A model generated the notes under the pieces. The model worked only from the letters and a program-made list of their open reading frames with translations, did not search any database and had not been told where the DNA came from. Source: Streptosporangiaceae bacterium (lineage in GTDB: Bacteria; Actinomycetota; Actinomycetes; Streptosporangiales; Streptosporangiaceae). From it: a stretch of DNA of 7,464 nucleotides. Positions 1 through 6,548 of this stretch are shown in pieces (positions within the stretch are counted from its first letter, which is position 1; every line of letters starts with the position of its first letter). A program made the position numbers and the translations under genes. The stretch lies in NCBI GenBank assembly GCA_030040475.1, contig JASHTQ010000427.1, positions 1 through 7,464 of the forward strand, written 5' to 3'.

Positions 1-1938
1 TGGCGGGCCACGCACCTGATCTCGCACGCCATGAGCGGCCTGATGTACGTTCAGGGCCCGCCCGAAGGCCCGCCGGTGGTCGTGCCCGGCCAGCAGCTCT
101 ATGACTTCGTCGGGACGCATGCCGCGGTCGCGGTGCTGGCCGCGCTGCGCGCCCGGCCGCAGGTTGGCGGTCAGCTGATCGATATGTCGGCGCACGAGGT
201 GCTGACCCAGTCCAGTTTTGACATCTACAGCTACACCAACTCGGCCCGGATCGGCCGACGACGCCCGCGGGCGGTGCAGTATTCCGGCGGCGGCTCCTGG
301 GAGTGCCGGGACGGCGTCATCGAGTTCACCGCGTCCACCGACAAGCACTGGTTCGCGCTCATCGAATTGCTCGGCCATCCGGCCGAGCTGGCCGATCCTT
401 CGTGGGCACACCCGGTGGTCCGGCACCCGTACGAGGACAAGATCATCGAAGTAATGCGCCCGCTGATAGCGGCGATGAGCCGGGAGGACTTCTTCGTGCG
501 GGGCCAGCAGCTCGGCCTGCCCTGCACCGTGATCAACACCGTCGGCGACTTCGTTGACGACCCGCAGCCGCGCAGCCGCGGGTTCTTCGTCCGCAGGCAA
601 CTGGCCGGCCTGGGCGAGTTCGATCTGCCCGGCGAGCCGTTCCGGTGCACCGAGCGTGTGCTCGACCAGTACCGCCGCACCGCTCCGCGGCTGGGCGAGG
701 CAGAGGTGGCGGAGATCGCCCGCGAGTGGCAGGATCCCGCGCCGCCCGCCCCCGTGCCCGGGCCGTTGAGCGGCATCCGGGCGATCTCGTTCGGCACGGC
801 GATCGCCGGAGCCCTCAGCGGCACCGCCCTGGCCGAACTGGGCGCCGACGTGGTCAAGATCGAGTCGCCGACACGGCCTGATAACCTGCGGCGGCTGTGG
901 GCGCCCGGGGACCCGGTCGTGCACGAGCCGTCCGGCGCCGACACCTCACCGATGTTTGCCAACTTCAACCGCACCACCCGAAGCGTCGCGCTGGACATGA
1001 AGGACCCCTCCAGCGTGGAACTGTTCCTGCGGCTGGCCGCCGTCGCGGACGTGATCGTCGAGAACTACGCGCCCGGCGTGATGCAGCGGTGGGGCCTGGG
1101 CTACGAGCAGATCGCCGCGGTCAATCCGCGCATCGTCATGCTCTCGCTCACCGGGTTCGGGCATAGCGGCCCCCGATCCCACTACCTGGCCTACGGCGCA
1201 ACCGTCTGCTCGTTCGCCGGCCTGACCGACGCGTGGCAGTATCCCAGTGGTGTCCACTTTGACTACCTCTCCCAGGCACACGGAGTCTTCGGGGTGCTGG
1301 CCGCGCTCGCGGCGCGGGAACGCACCGGCCGGGGAACGCACGTGGACCTGGCGGAGGTGGAGACCGCGGCCGCGGTGATGGGCCCGATGATGCTCGACTA
1401 CGTCGTCAACGGGCGCCGCTCGGTCGTGCCAGGAAACCGGGTACCCGGCGCCGTGCTGTCCGAAGTGGTCCGCTGCAGCACCAGTGACGACTGGCTCGCG
1501 GTTGAGGCGGAGGACGCCACCGACTGGCGGGCGCTGGCCCGGTTCCTCAAGCGCGATGATCTTGCCGAGGCGGCGCTCCCTCCGGGTGAGCAGGCTAGGG
1601 CCGCGCTGACCGCGGCTCTCGCGGCGTGGGCCGCGGAACTGACCGCGCAGCAGGCGATGCGGATGCTGCAGCGGGCGGGGCTGGCCGCCGGCGCGGTGCA
1701 GGACGCCGAGGACGTGGTTCGCGACCCGCAGCACAGGGAACGGCATTTCCTGCTCGAGATGGATCATCCCGACCTGGGCGTGGCAGAGTACGCGGCTCCG
1801 CCGCACCGGCTGGCCAAGACGCCGCCGGCCGTGCTGCGGCCGACCCCGCGCCTTGGCGCTCACACAGTCGAGGTGCTGGGCGAGTGGCTGGGAATGACTC
1901 CGGACGAGGCGGCCCCGTACGTCTGGCCGCCGTCGTGA
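1..1938 (+). CDS. Two-domain class III (CaiB/BaiF) CoA-transferase, 5' end missing
   Basis: The reading frame is open from base 1, and the residues before the first Met (nt 31) continue the family pattern, so the true start lies upstream; 645 residues are visible. Family III CoA-transferases move CoA between carboxylic acids through a catalytic Asp. The visible part holds two tandem domains. The first is truncated and keeps the catalytic-type motif GGQLIDMSAHE, with its Asp at nt 181-183. The second starts near nt 766 (LSGIRAISFG), then shows GADVVKIESP, NRTTRSVALDMK, VIVENYAPGVMQRWGL and GRGTHVDLAEVE, with its Asp at nt 1345-1347. Single-domain members are about 400 residues, so the whole protein is probably near 800. 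Both domains keep the Asp, so both may be active, or the pair may mimic the family's interlocked dimer within one chain. The substrate is unknown. The next gene starts 328 bp downstream behind its own promoter. Family call is very secure. Confidence 0.95.
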   Translation, partial: WRATHLISHAMSGLMYVQGPPEGPPVVVPGQQLYDFVGTHAAVAVLAALRARPQVGGQLIDMSAHEVLTQSSFDIYSYTNSARIGRRRPRAVQYSGGGSWECRDGVIEFTASTDKHWFALIELLGHPAELADPSWAHPVVRHPYEDKIIEVMRPLIAAMSREDFFVRGQQLGLPCTVINTVGDFVDDPQPRSRGFFVRRQLAGLGEFDLPGEPFRCTERVLDQYRRTAPRLGEAEVAEIAREWQDPAPPAPVPGPLSGIRAISFGTAIAGALSGTALAELGADVVKIESPTRPDNLRRLWAPGDPVVHEPSGADTSPMFANFNRTTRSVALDMKDPSSVELFLRLAAVADVIVENYAPGVMQRWGLGYEQIAAVNPRIVMLSLTGFGHSGPRSHYLAYGATVCSFAGLTDAWQYPSGVHFDYLSQAHGVFGVLAALAARERTGRGTHVDLAEVETAAAVMGPMMLDYVVNGRRSVVPGNRVPGAVLSEVVRCSTSDDWLAVEAEDATDWRALARFLKRDDLAEAALPPGEQARAALTAALAAWAAELTAQQAMRMLQRAGLAAGAVQDAEDVVRDPQHRERHFLLEMDHPDLGVAEYAAPPHRLAKTPPAVLRPTPRLGAHTVEVLGEWLGMTPDEAAPYVWPPS

Positions 1939-2016
1939 CGGGGCGAACGCGGTCGGCAGGCGCCACCGCAACGGCGCTAGCTGGGCCGGAGGGGTCCCGC
2001 GACCGGGCAGGAACCC

Positions 2017-2045
2017 TTGACGTGAACGGCATATTTATAGATAGT
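2017..2045 (+). promoter_or_regulatory. Sigma70-type promoter for the importer operon
   Basis: TTGACG (2017-2022) is followed after exactly 17 bases by GATAGT (2040-2045), inside a locally AT-rich patch (ATATTTATAG) that stands out from the surrounding GC-rich DNA. Transcription would start near 2052 and read into livH after a leader of about 215 nt. It matches the -35 consensus at five of six positions and the -10 at four of six. No competing promoter of similar quality is seen in the gap. A TTGACT at 2128-2133 lacks a good -10 partner. Confidence 0.6.
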
Positions 2046-2051
2046 TCCAGA

Positions 2052-2266
2052 TACGCTGAAATGTTTCGCGTGGCCCGCCGACCTGGCAGCCAGCTGCTTG
2101 AGATGGCCGAGGGCGGAACGCTCGCCCTTGACTGGCCGGCAGGCCGACCTGCTCAGTGGCGTGTCGCGTGCGGCTGTAAGTCTGAAAGGGCGCGGGCTGA
2201 TGTCACTGGACTTCAGGCCGCGGCGTGGCTCGGGGCCGCTGACGGCCGGGCAGGGGGTTACTCTCA
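2052..2266 (+). other. Long leader of the importer operon, no recognised riboswitch
   Basis: This is the rest of the 328-bp gap between the CoA-transferase stop and livH. It contains several short GC hairpins, the clearest being AGGGCG (2110-2115) pairing with CGCCCT (2123-2128) around a 7-base loop. A 9-base repeat, GCCGACCTG, occurs at 2077-2085 and 2143-2151. I recognise no known riboswitch or attenuator and no U-tract terminator. A 69-codon open frame, ATG 2061 to TGA 2268-2270, spans it and overlaps the livH start as ATGA. It has no clear ribosome binding site and an unnatural Trp/Cys/Arg-rich composition, so it is not called a gene. AGGGGG at 2252-2257 is the livH ribosome binding site. 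Confidence 0.45.
2053..2071 (+). promoter_or_regulatory. Imperfect dyad at the expected start of the importer transcript
   Basis: ACGC-T-GAAA-TG-TTTC-GCGT is an inverted repeat with 8-base arms, interrupted by one unpaired T at 2057. It begins about eight bases after the -10 box and covers the expected transcription start, a usual place for a repressor operator. It could equally form a small hairpin at the very 5' end of the mRNA. Which protein would bind it cannot be read from the sequence. Confidence 0.4.
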
Positions 2267-3151
2267 ATGACGCTATTCCTGACCGCGCTGTTCGCGGGTC
2301 TGGCGGTTGGCTCGGTCTACGGGCTGATCGCGCTCAGCTATACCGTCGTGTTCAATTCGACGGCCATCTTCAATATCGCCCAGGGCGACCTGATGATGGC
2401 CGGCGTGCTGGTGTCGTACTTCTGCCTCGACAGGTGGCACCTGGCGCAGATCCTCACGCTGGTGATAATCGTCGCGGTGGTGGTGGCGCTCAGCCTGATC
2501 GAGGAACGGGTCGCGGTGCGGCCGTTCGTCGCGCGGCCGGCGGTCGGACTGGGCTGGTTCATCGCGACGCTGGCCTTTTCTCTGGTGATCGAGACGATCG
2601 CCTCGATCATCTACGGCCAGAACCCGGTCGTCCCGATCCCCGGTGCCTTCGGCAACGGGACGGTCGTCATCGCGGGCGTGCACGTGGCGACCAAGTTCAT
2701 CCTGGCCTTCGTCGTCATGATCGTCGTCATGGTCGCGCTTGAGGTGTTCTACAAGCGCACCTGGCTCGGCACGGCGATGCGCGGCGTAGCGGAGGACCGC
2801 GAGGTCGCGGCGCTGCGCGGGATCGACGCGCTGCGGATAAGCAGGCTGGCGTTCCTGATCGCGGGCCTGGTCACGGCGCTGGCGGCCTTCGTGGTGGCGC
2901 CGATCGTGTCGGCCGACGTGACCGTTGGCCTGACCTACGGCCTGAAGGGCTTCATCGCGCTGGCGGCCGGCGGGTTCGGCAGCCTGCGCGGCTGCGTGAT
3001 CGGCGGGCTCCTGCTCGGCGTCGCCGAGCAGATGTTCGACCTGTACGTCAGCTCGAACTACGAGATCCTCGCCGGGTTGATCCTGGTGCTGCTCGTGCTG
3101 GCGGTACGGCCATCCGGGCTGTTCGGGACGAGGGCGGTGCGCGAGGTATGA
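2267..3151 (+). CDS. livH: Branched-chain amino acid-type ABC transporter permease (LivH family)
   Basis: This is one of the two membrane subunits of a HAAT-family importer, the family that takes up branched-chain amino acids and, in many bacteria, other carboxylates, amides or urea. The 294 residues match the usual length of about 290. Hydrophobic segments run through the whole chain. The LivH hallmarks are present: SYTVVFNSTAIFNIAQGDLM (24-43, usually ending NFAHG), MRGVAEDREVAALRGID (171-187, the cytoplasmic coupling loop that contacts the ATPase), GLKGFIALAAGGFGSLRG (225-242) and the C-terminal RPSGLFG (281-287). The ATG start has AGGGGG nine bases upstream and an N-terminal membrane segment directly after it. 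Its stop overlaps the next start by four bases, so it is coupled to the livM-livG fusion. Gln replaces the more usual His in NIAQG. Substrate cannot be assigned, as no binding-protein gene is present. Confidence 0.95.
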   Translation: MTLFLTALFAGLAVGSVYGLIALSYTVVFNSTAIFNIAQGDLMMAGVLVSYFCLDRWHLAQILTLVIIVAVVVALSLIEERVAVRPFVARPAVGLGWFIATLAFSLVIETIASIIYGQNPVVPIPGAFGNGTVVIAGVHVATKFILAFVVMIVVMVALEVFYKRTWLGTAMRGVAEDREVAALRGIDALRISRLAFLIAGLVTALAAFVVAPIVSADVTVGLTYGLKGFIALAAGGFGSLRGCVIGGLLLGVAEQMFDLYVSSNYEILAGLILVLLVLAVRPSGLFGTRAVREV

Positions 3152-5046
3152 GCGAGCTCGTAGACCGGCTGGGGCTGGACAGCAGGGCCTGGCTGCGCTG
3201 GGCCGTGCCCGTGGTGCTGATCATCGTCCTGTACGTGATCCCACAGATCGGCGGGGGCAGCTCGTTCCGGCTCGGCGAGTACGAGGAAGTCCTGTCGTTC
3301 CTGGTCATCGCCGTCGCCCTGAACATCGCGATGGGATATGGCGGCCAGTACATCCTCGGCATCACGGCGGTGTTCGCGGTGGGCGCCTATGGCGCGATCC
3401 TGGCCGCGAAGTACCATCCACACGGCATCGGCCTGGTGGCCATGTGCATCATCGGCGGCGTGGTCGGCGCGGTGGGCGGCCTGATCATCGGCTTGCCTGC
3501 GCTACGTGTCGGCGGGTTCTACCTGGCACTCGTCTCGCTGTTCGCGGCCCTCGCCATCCCCACCGTGGCCCAGCAGTGGGGCCTGGTCGGCGCCGACACC
3601 GGCATCCCGCTCTATGCGGTCAGCGGGTTCGCGCCGGAGATCGCCGGCGAGGAGCTGTACGTCATCGTCGTCTCGCTGGTCTTGCTGGCTACCTTGTTCA
3701 GCTGGGCACTTGTGCACAGCCGGGTCGGGCACAGGTTCGTGGCCCTGCACACGAGCCAGCAGCTCGCCACGTCGATCGGGATCAGGGCGTACCGTACCCA
3801 GCTGCTTGCCATCCTCATCTCCTCGATCATGGCGGGCATCGCGGGCGGGATCTACGTCTACACTCAACAGTTCTTCGCGCCGGGCAGCTCGTCGGTCCAG
3901 TTCGCGGTGCTGCTTCTCGCGGGCATGACGATCGGCGGGATGGGCACCATCACCGGCCCGCTCGTCGGCTCGATCATCATCCTCGGGATCAACCAGTTCT
4001 TCACCTCCTTCCAGCAGTACAACGGCATCGTCTTCGGCGTGCTGCTGCTGCTTTTCGCGGTCTTCCTGCCGGACGGGCTGATGGCACGGCTCTCCGTGCT
4101 GAACGAGCGGCTGGGCATCAGGCCGCCGCGGACACCCGGTGTCCCGGCCGGCCGACCAGCCGTCGTGGTAGCGGACCCGGTTCCCGAGCCAACGGCCGCC
4201 ACCGCCCTCACAGAGAAGCCCGCCGCGGGGTTGCCCGCCTGGCCGCCGGTGCTAGGCGCGGACAACCCGAGCCCGCTGGTCGTCGAGCACGCCAAGCGGG
4301 CCTTCGGCGGGGTGACGGCGGTCGATGACGTGGACCTGACCATCACCCGCGGCCAGATCCATGGCCTGATCGGATCGAACGGCTCGGGCAAGACCACCCT
4401 GCTGAACCTGATCTCCGGGTTCTACCCACTCAACGCCGGGCAGATCAGGATCGGGGATACTCGGCTGGACGACCAGCCGTCACACGCGGTGGCGCGGGCC
4501 GGAGTCGCCCGGACCTTCCAGAGCCCCAAGCTGATGCTCCGCGAGACGGCCCTGGGGAACGTCATACCCGCCGTCGAGTTGCGCATCCGGTGCAGCGGCG
4601 CGGAATCGATCCTGCGGCTGCCGCGCGGACTGCGGACCAACCGCCAGGCGCGCAACGAGGCGCTGGAGATACTCGAGGCGCTCGGCCTGCAGCACGTCAT
4701 CGACCAGCAGGCAGCCGCGCTCCCGCACGGAACGCGGCGGCTGGTCGAGATGGCCAGGGCAATCGCCATGCGGCCGAGTTTCATACTTCTCGACGAGCCG
4801 GCCGCCGGGCTGAGTCCCGTCGAGCTCGAGCTAGTGGCCGAGGTCTGCCAGAACCTGGCCCGCTCTGGTATGGGCGTGCTGCTGATCGAGCACAACGTCC
4901 CGATGGTCCTGTCCATCGCCGATACGGTCACCTGCCTGCATCAAGGCAAACGGCTGTTCCAAGGCACTCCGGCTGAGCTGCGCGCGGACACCTCCGTCGC
5001 GAGCGTGTTCCTTGGCATCGATGAGCCACTGGAGGCATCGTCATGA
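3148..5046 (+). CDS. Fused permease (LivM) and ATPase (LivG) of the importer
   Basis: A single 632-residue chain joins two subunits that are separate in classical systems. Residues 1 to about 315 are a LivM permease with VALNIAMGYGGQYILG, GAYGAILAAKY, LPALRVGGFYLALVSL, SRVGHRFVAL, GGMGTITGPLVGS and FLPDGL near 305-310. A Pro/Ala-rich linker (about 322-375) leads to a LivG-type ATPase from about 377. The ATPase has Walker A GSNGSGKTT (409-417), Q-loop Gln458, signature LPHGTRRLVEMARA (525-538), Walker B FILLDEP (545-551) and switch His582. ATP-binding residues are intact. The signature is unusual: LivG normally reads close to LPYGQQRRLEIARA, and here Thr sits where Gln is expected. The start overlaps the livH stop and the stop overlaps the livF start, both as ATGA, which should keep subunit output balanced. 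Both halves are full length, so this is a real fusion, not a sequencing join. Confidence 0.95.
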   Translation: MSELVDRLGLDSRAWLRWAVPVVLIIVLYVIPQIGGGSSFRLGEYEEVLSFLVIAVALNIAMGYGGQYILGITAVFAVGAYGAILAAKYHPHGIGLVAMCIIGGVVGAVGGLIIGLPALRVGGFYLALVSLFAALAIPTVAQQWGLVGADTGIPLYAVSGFAPEIAGEELYVIVVSLVLLATLFSWALVHSRVGHRFVALHTSQQLATSIGIRAYRTQLLAILISSIMAGIAGGIYVYTQQFFAPGSSSVQFAVLLLAGMTIGGMGTITGPLVGSIIILGINQFFTSFQQYNGIVFGVLLLLFAVFLPDGLMARLSVLNERLGIRPPRTPGVPAGRPAVVVADPVPEPTAATALTEKPAAGLPAWPPVLGADNPSPLVVEHAKRAFGGVTAVDDVDLTITRGQIHGLIGSNGSGKTTLLNLISGFYPLNAGQIRIGDTRLDDQPSHAVARAGVARTFQSPKLMLRETALGNVIPAVELRIRCSGAESILRLPRGLRTNRQARNEALEILEALGLQHVIDQQAAALPHGTRRLVEMARAIAMRPSFILLDEPAAGLSPVELELVAEVCQNLARSGMGVLLIEHNVPMVLSIADTVTCLHQGKRLFQGTPAELRADTSVASVFLGIDEPLEASS

Positions 5047-5804
5047 GCACCGGAGACCCCCTGCTCGTTGTCTCTGACCTGCATGCCGGCTACGGGTCGC
5101 TGCAGGCCGTGGCGGGCATCTCCTTCGAGGTCCACGCGGCCGAGACGGTGGCCCTCATCGGCCGCAACGGCGCGGGCAAGACCACCAGCCTGCTGGCCAT
5201 TGCCGGGCTGCGCTACGGCCGCTTCCCGGGCAGCGTGAAGCTGAGCGGCGTCGAGGTCTCCAGGGCCACGTCGCGCCAGATCGTCGACGCGGGGCTTGCC
5301 CACGTGCCCGAGGGGCACCGGATCTTCGCCAGCCTGAGCGTCGAGGAGAACCTGCGGCTCGGCGCGTACACCCGCCGGCGTTCGGGCCGCAAGGCGGTGG
5401 CCGCCACCATGGAGCGGGTCTTTGACCTGTTCCCCATCCTGCGCACCTACGCGTCGCGTAACGCGGGCTTCCTGTCCGGCGGCGAGCAGCAGATGGTCGC
5501 CATCGGCCAGGCGCTGATGGCCGAGCCGCGGGTGCTGATGCTTGACGAGCCCACGTCCGGCCTGGCTCCCATCGTCATCCGCACCATCTACGACGCGATC
5601 GGGCAGCTTCGCGAGCAGGGCTTGGCCATCCTGGTCGTCGAGCAGAGCGTGCCGCGCGCGCTCGCCAACTCGAGCCGCTGCTATGTCATGGAGCGCGGGC
5701 GCATCGTGATCAGCGGAGACTCGCCGATCCTTGCCCAGGACGAGCACGTCTTCGCGATCGTGCGCGGCACGGAGGAGGTGCCGAGCCCGGCCCGGACCAG
5801 CTGA
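5043..5804 (+). CDS. livF: ABC transporter ATPase subunit (LivF family)
   Basis: This is the second ATPase of the importer, expected to pair with the LivG half of the upstream fusion and power uptake at the inner face of the membrane. At 253 residues it is slightly longer than the usual 235-240 because of a short C-terminal tail. It has Walker A GRNGAGKTT (40-48), the LivF-typical VPEGHRIFASLSVEENL (88-104), signature LSGGEQQMVAIGQAL (144-158) and Walker B VLMLDEP (164-170). At the switch position the motif reads VVEQSV with Gln201 in place of His, which is normal for LivF. The ATG overlaps the upstream stop by four bases, so it is translationally coupled. It is the last gene of the operon. 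No convincing U-tract terminator follows, only short repeats and a palindrome. Confidence 0.95.
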   Translation: MSTGDPLLVVSDLHAGYGSLQAVAGISFEVHAAETVALIGRNGAGKTTSLLAIAGLRYGRFPGSVKLSGVEVSRATSRQIVDAGLAHVPEGHRIFASLSVEENLRLGAYTRRRSGRKAVAATMERVFDLFPILRTYASRNAGFLSGGEQQMVAIGQALMAEPRVLMLDEPTSGLAPIVIRTIYDAIGQLREQGLAILVVEQSVPRALANSSRCYVMERGRIVISGDSPILAQDEHVFAIVRGTEEVPSPARTS

Positions 5805-5809
5805 GGCGC

Positions 5810-5854
5810 TACTGCCTGCGGCGGTACTGCCTGCGGCCGAACCGCCTGGGGCGG
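5810..5854 (+). repeat. Three tandem 15-bp units just after livF
   Basis: TACTGCCTGCGGCGG (5810-5824) is followed directly by TACTGCCTGCGGCCG (5825-5839, 14 of 15 identical) and AACCGCCTGGGGCGG (5840-5854, 12 of 15). The array begins five bases after the livF stop. The unit length is a multiple of three, and the livF frame stays open past the stop codon to about 5870, so it may be a degraded coding tail or simple slippage. No function is evident. Confidence 0.7.
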
Positions 5855-5920
5855 CGGCTGGGACGCCTGACCGGCCGTGGGCAGCGAGGCAACGCAGGTG
5901 ACGCAGGCGATGCACGCGGC

Positions 5921-5960
5921 TGGTGTTAACTCTGGGCACTTGGTGTTAACTCTGGATGAC
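5921..5960 (+). repeat. 20-bp tandem duplication with TGGTGTTAACTCTGG
   Basis: TGGTGTTAACTCTGG occurs at 5921-5935 and again at 5941-5955, exactly 20 bp apart, which places both copies on nearly the same face of the helix. The remaining five bases of each unit differ (GCACT, ATGAC), so only the 15-bp core is kept. The core is centred on the palindrome GTTAAC, and its AT content contrasts with the surroundings. It lies about 50-90 bp upstream of the expected start of the arsR-type transcript, a plausible place for paired protein-binding sites. The binding role is inference. Confidence 0.65.
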
Positions 5961-5963
5961 TTG

Positions 5964-5981
5964 CCGGTGCCACGGCACCGG
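5964..5981 (+). promoter_or_regulatory. Perfect 18-bp palindrome at the -35 region of the regulator gene
   Basis: CCGGTGCC (5964-5971), a two-base centre AC, and GGCACCGG (5974-5981) form a perfect inverted repeat. It ends 17 bases before the -10 box at 5999 and thus covers the place where a -35 element would be, and no good -35 is seen. This is a typical repressor or activator position. It could alternatively act as a short hairpin ending the livF transcript, but no run of T follows. Confidence 0.5.
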
Positions 5982-5998
5982 GTTGCCTTGGCGGGCTG

Positions 5999-6004
5999 TA
6001 TGAT
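5999..6004 (+). promoter_or_regulatory. Candidate -10 box (TATGAT) for the ArsR-type gene
   Basis: TATGAT matches the -10 consensus at five of six positions and lies 75 bases before the chosen ATG. No acceptable -35 hexamer sits 16-18 bases upstream. The palindrome at 5964-5981 occupies that position instead, so the promoter may depend on a bound protein. Transcription would begin near 6011. Confidence 0.4.
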
Positions 6005-6028
6005 AGTTCTCGAAGTTATCTGAACAGT

Positions 6029-6055
6029 GTGCCAGTATCGTAACGATCTTGGCAC
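6029..6055 (+). promoter_or_regulatory. 27-bp dyad before the ArsR-type gene, likely operator
   Basis: The outer arms GTGCCA (6029-6034) and TGGCAC (6050-6055) flank the inner arms ATCGT (6037-6041) and ACGAT (6043-6047) around a central A. Only the two-base steps GT and CT between outer and inner arms fail to match, so 22 of 26 non-central positions are symmetric. The element lies between the -10 box and the ribosome binding site, where a self-repressing regulator would bind. As RNA it would be a hairpin ending four bases before AAGGAG, so control of translation is an alternative. Its outer half-site GTGCC also occurs in the 18-bp palindrome upstream of the promoter. Confidence 0.55.
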
Positions 6056-6078
6056 CCGAAGGAGAACCGAGCTATCTC

Positions 6079-6510
6079 ATGGTTCGCAAGCTGACGGTCG
6101 AAGACCCACCGACCGAAGTTTTCCGGGCGTTGAGCGATCCGATCCGGTGGAGCATCATCGTCCAGATGGCGCAGGTAGACGAGTTGGCATGTATCACACT
6201 GGAGGACACGCTCCCGGTGTCAAAACCGACCATCTCCTACCACACCAAGATCCTCCAGAATGCGGGCCTCATCAGCACGCGCAAGGCGGGGCGCAACTAC
6301 TACTATTCGCTGCGTCGCGACGTGCTCAGGGATCTTCTGGACGGGCTGTGGGAGCTCGCTCCAACGCCGCGGCCGGTGCTCGGCACCCAGAACGGGTCGG
6401 TATCGACGGGCCGCCGCAAGAAGCGGCAAGAGTCGGCAAACATTGCCGCCATTGCCCGGCAGCGTGACGTGGACGACGAAATCGAGGAAGCAGCCGTCCT
6501 CACCTGGTGA
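6079..6510 (+). CDS. ArsR-type winged-helix transcriptional regulator
   Basis: A 143-residue DNA-binding protein. The fold is shown by VFRALSDPIRWSIIVQM (14-30), the helix-turn-helix with recognition segment VSKPTISYHTKILQNAGLI (47-65), and a wing with GRNYYYSL (71-78). The ArsR metal-binding motif ELCVCDL is absent: the matching stretch reads ELACITL with one Cys (38), and there is no other Cys, so a metal sensor is unlikely. A basic patch (GRRKKRQ, 111-117) and an acidic tail follow the domain. I start it at ATG 6079, with AAGGAG 14 bases upstream (spacing rather long), instead of the in-frame TTG at 6049. The TTG lies inside the 27-bp dyad, lacks a ribosome binding site and would add ten non-conserved residues. 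It is transcribed alone between the importer and a terminator. Self-regulation and control of neighbours are inferred from the dyads. Confidence 0.88.
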   Translation: MVRKLTVEDPPTEVFRALSDPIRWSIIVQMAQVDELACITLEDTLPVSKPTISYHTKILQNAGLISTRKAGRNYYYSLRRDVLRDLLDGLWELAPTPRPVLGTQNGSVSTGRRKKRQESANIAAIARQRDVDDEIEEAAVLTW

Positions 6511-6548
6511 GTAATACGGCCGACCTCGTTATCTCCAGGCCATCGACG

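Noticed and set aside
946..1971. 341-codon open frame on the minus strand over the CoA-transferase
   Set aside because: It is a mirror of the GC-rich codon pattern of the real gene, has no family features, and is rich in His/Arg/Gly as such shadows are.
1963..1973. CCACCGCAACG here and again at 6662-6672, at the edge of the large hairpin
   Set aside because: An 11-base GC-rich match between two non-coding regions, without further similarity, is probably chance.
1959..1978. Possible terminator after the CoA-transferase (GCGCC pairing with GGCGC)
   Set aside because: It has only five strong pairs, a long loop and no T run, so it is too weak to call.
6049..6078. TTG start that would lengthen the ArsR-type protein by ten residues
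   Set aside because: It lies within the 27-bp dyad, has no ribosome binding site, and the added residues are not part of the fold. AAGGAG lies between it and the ATG at 6079.
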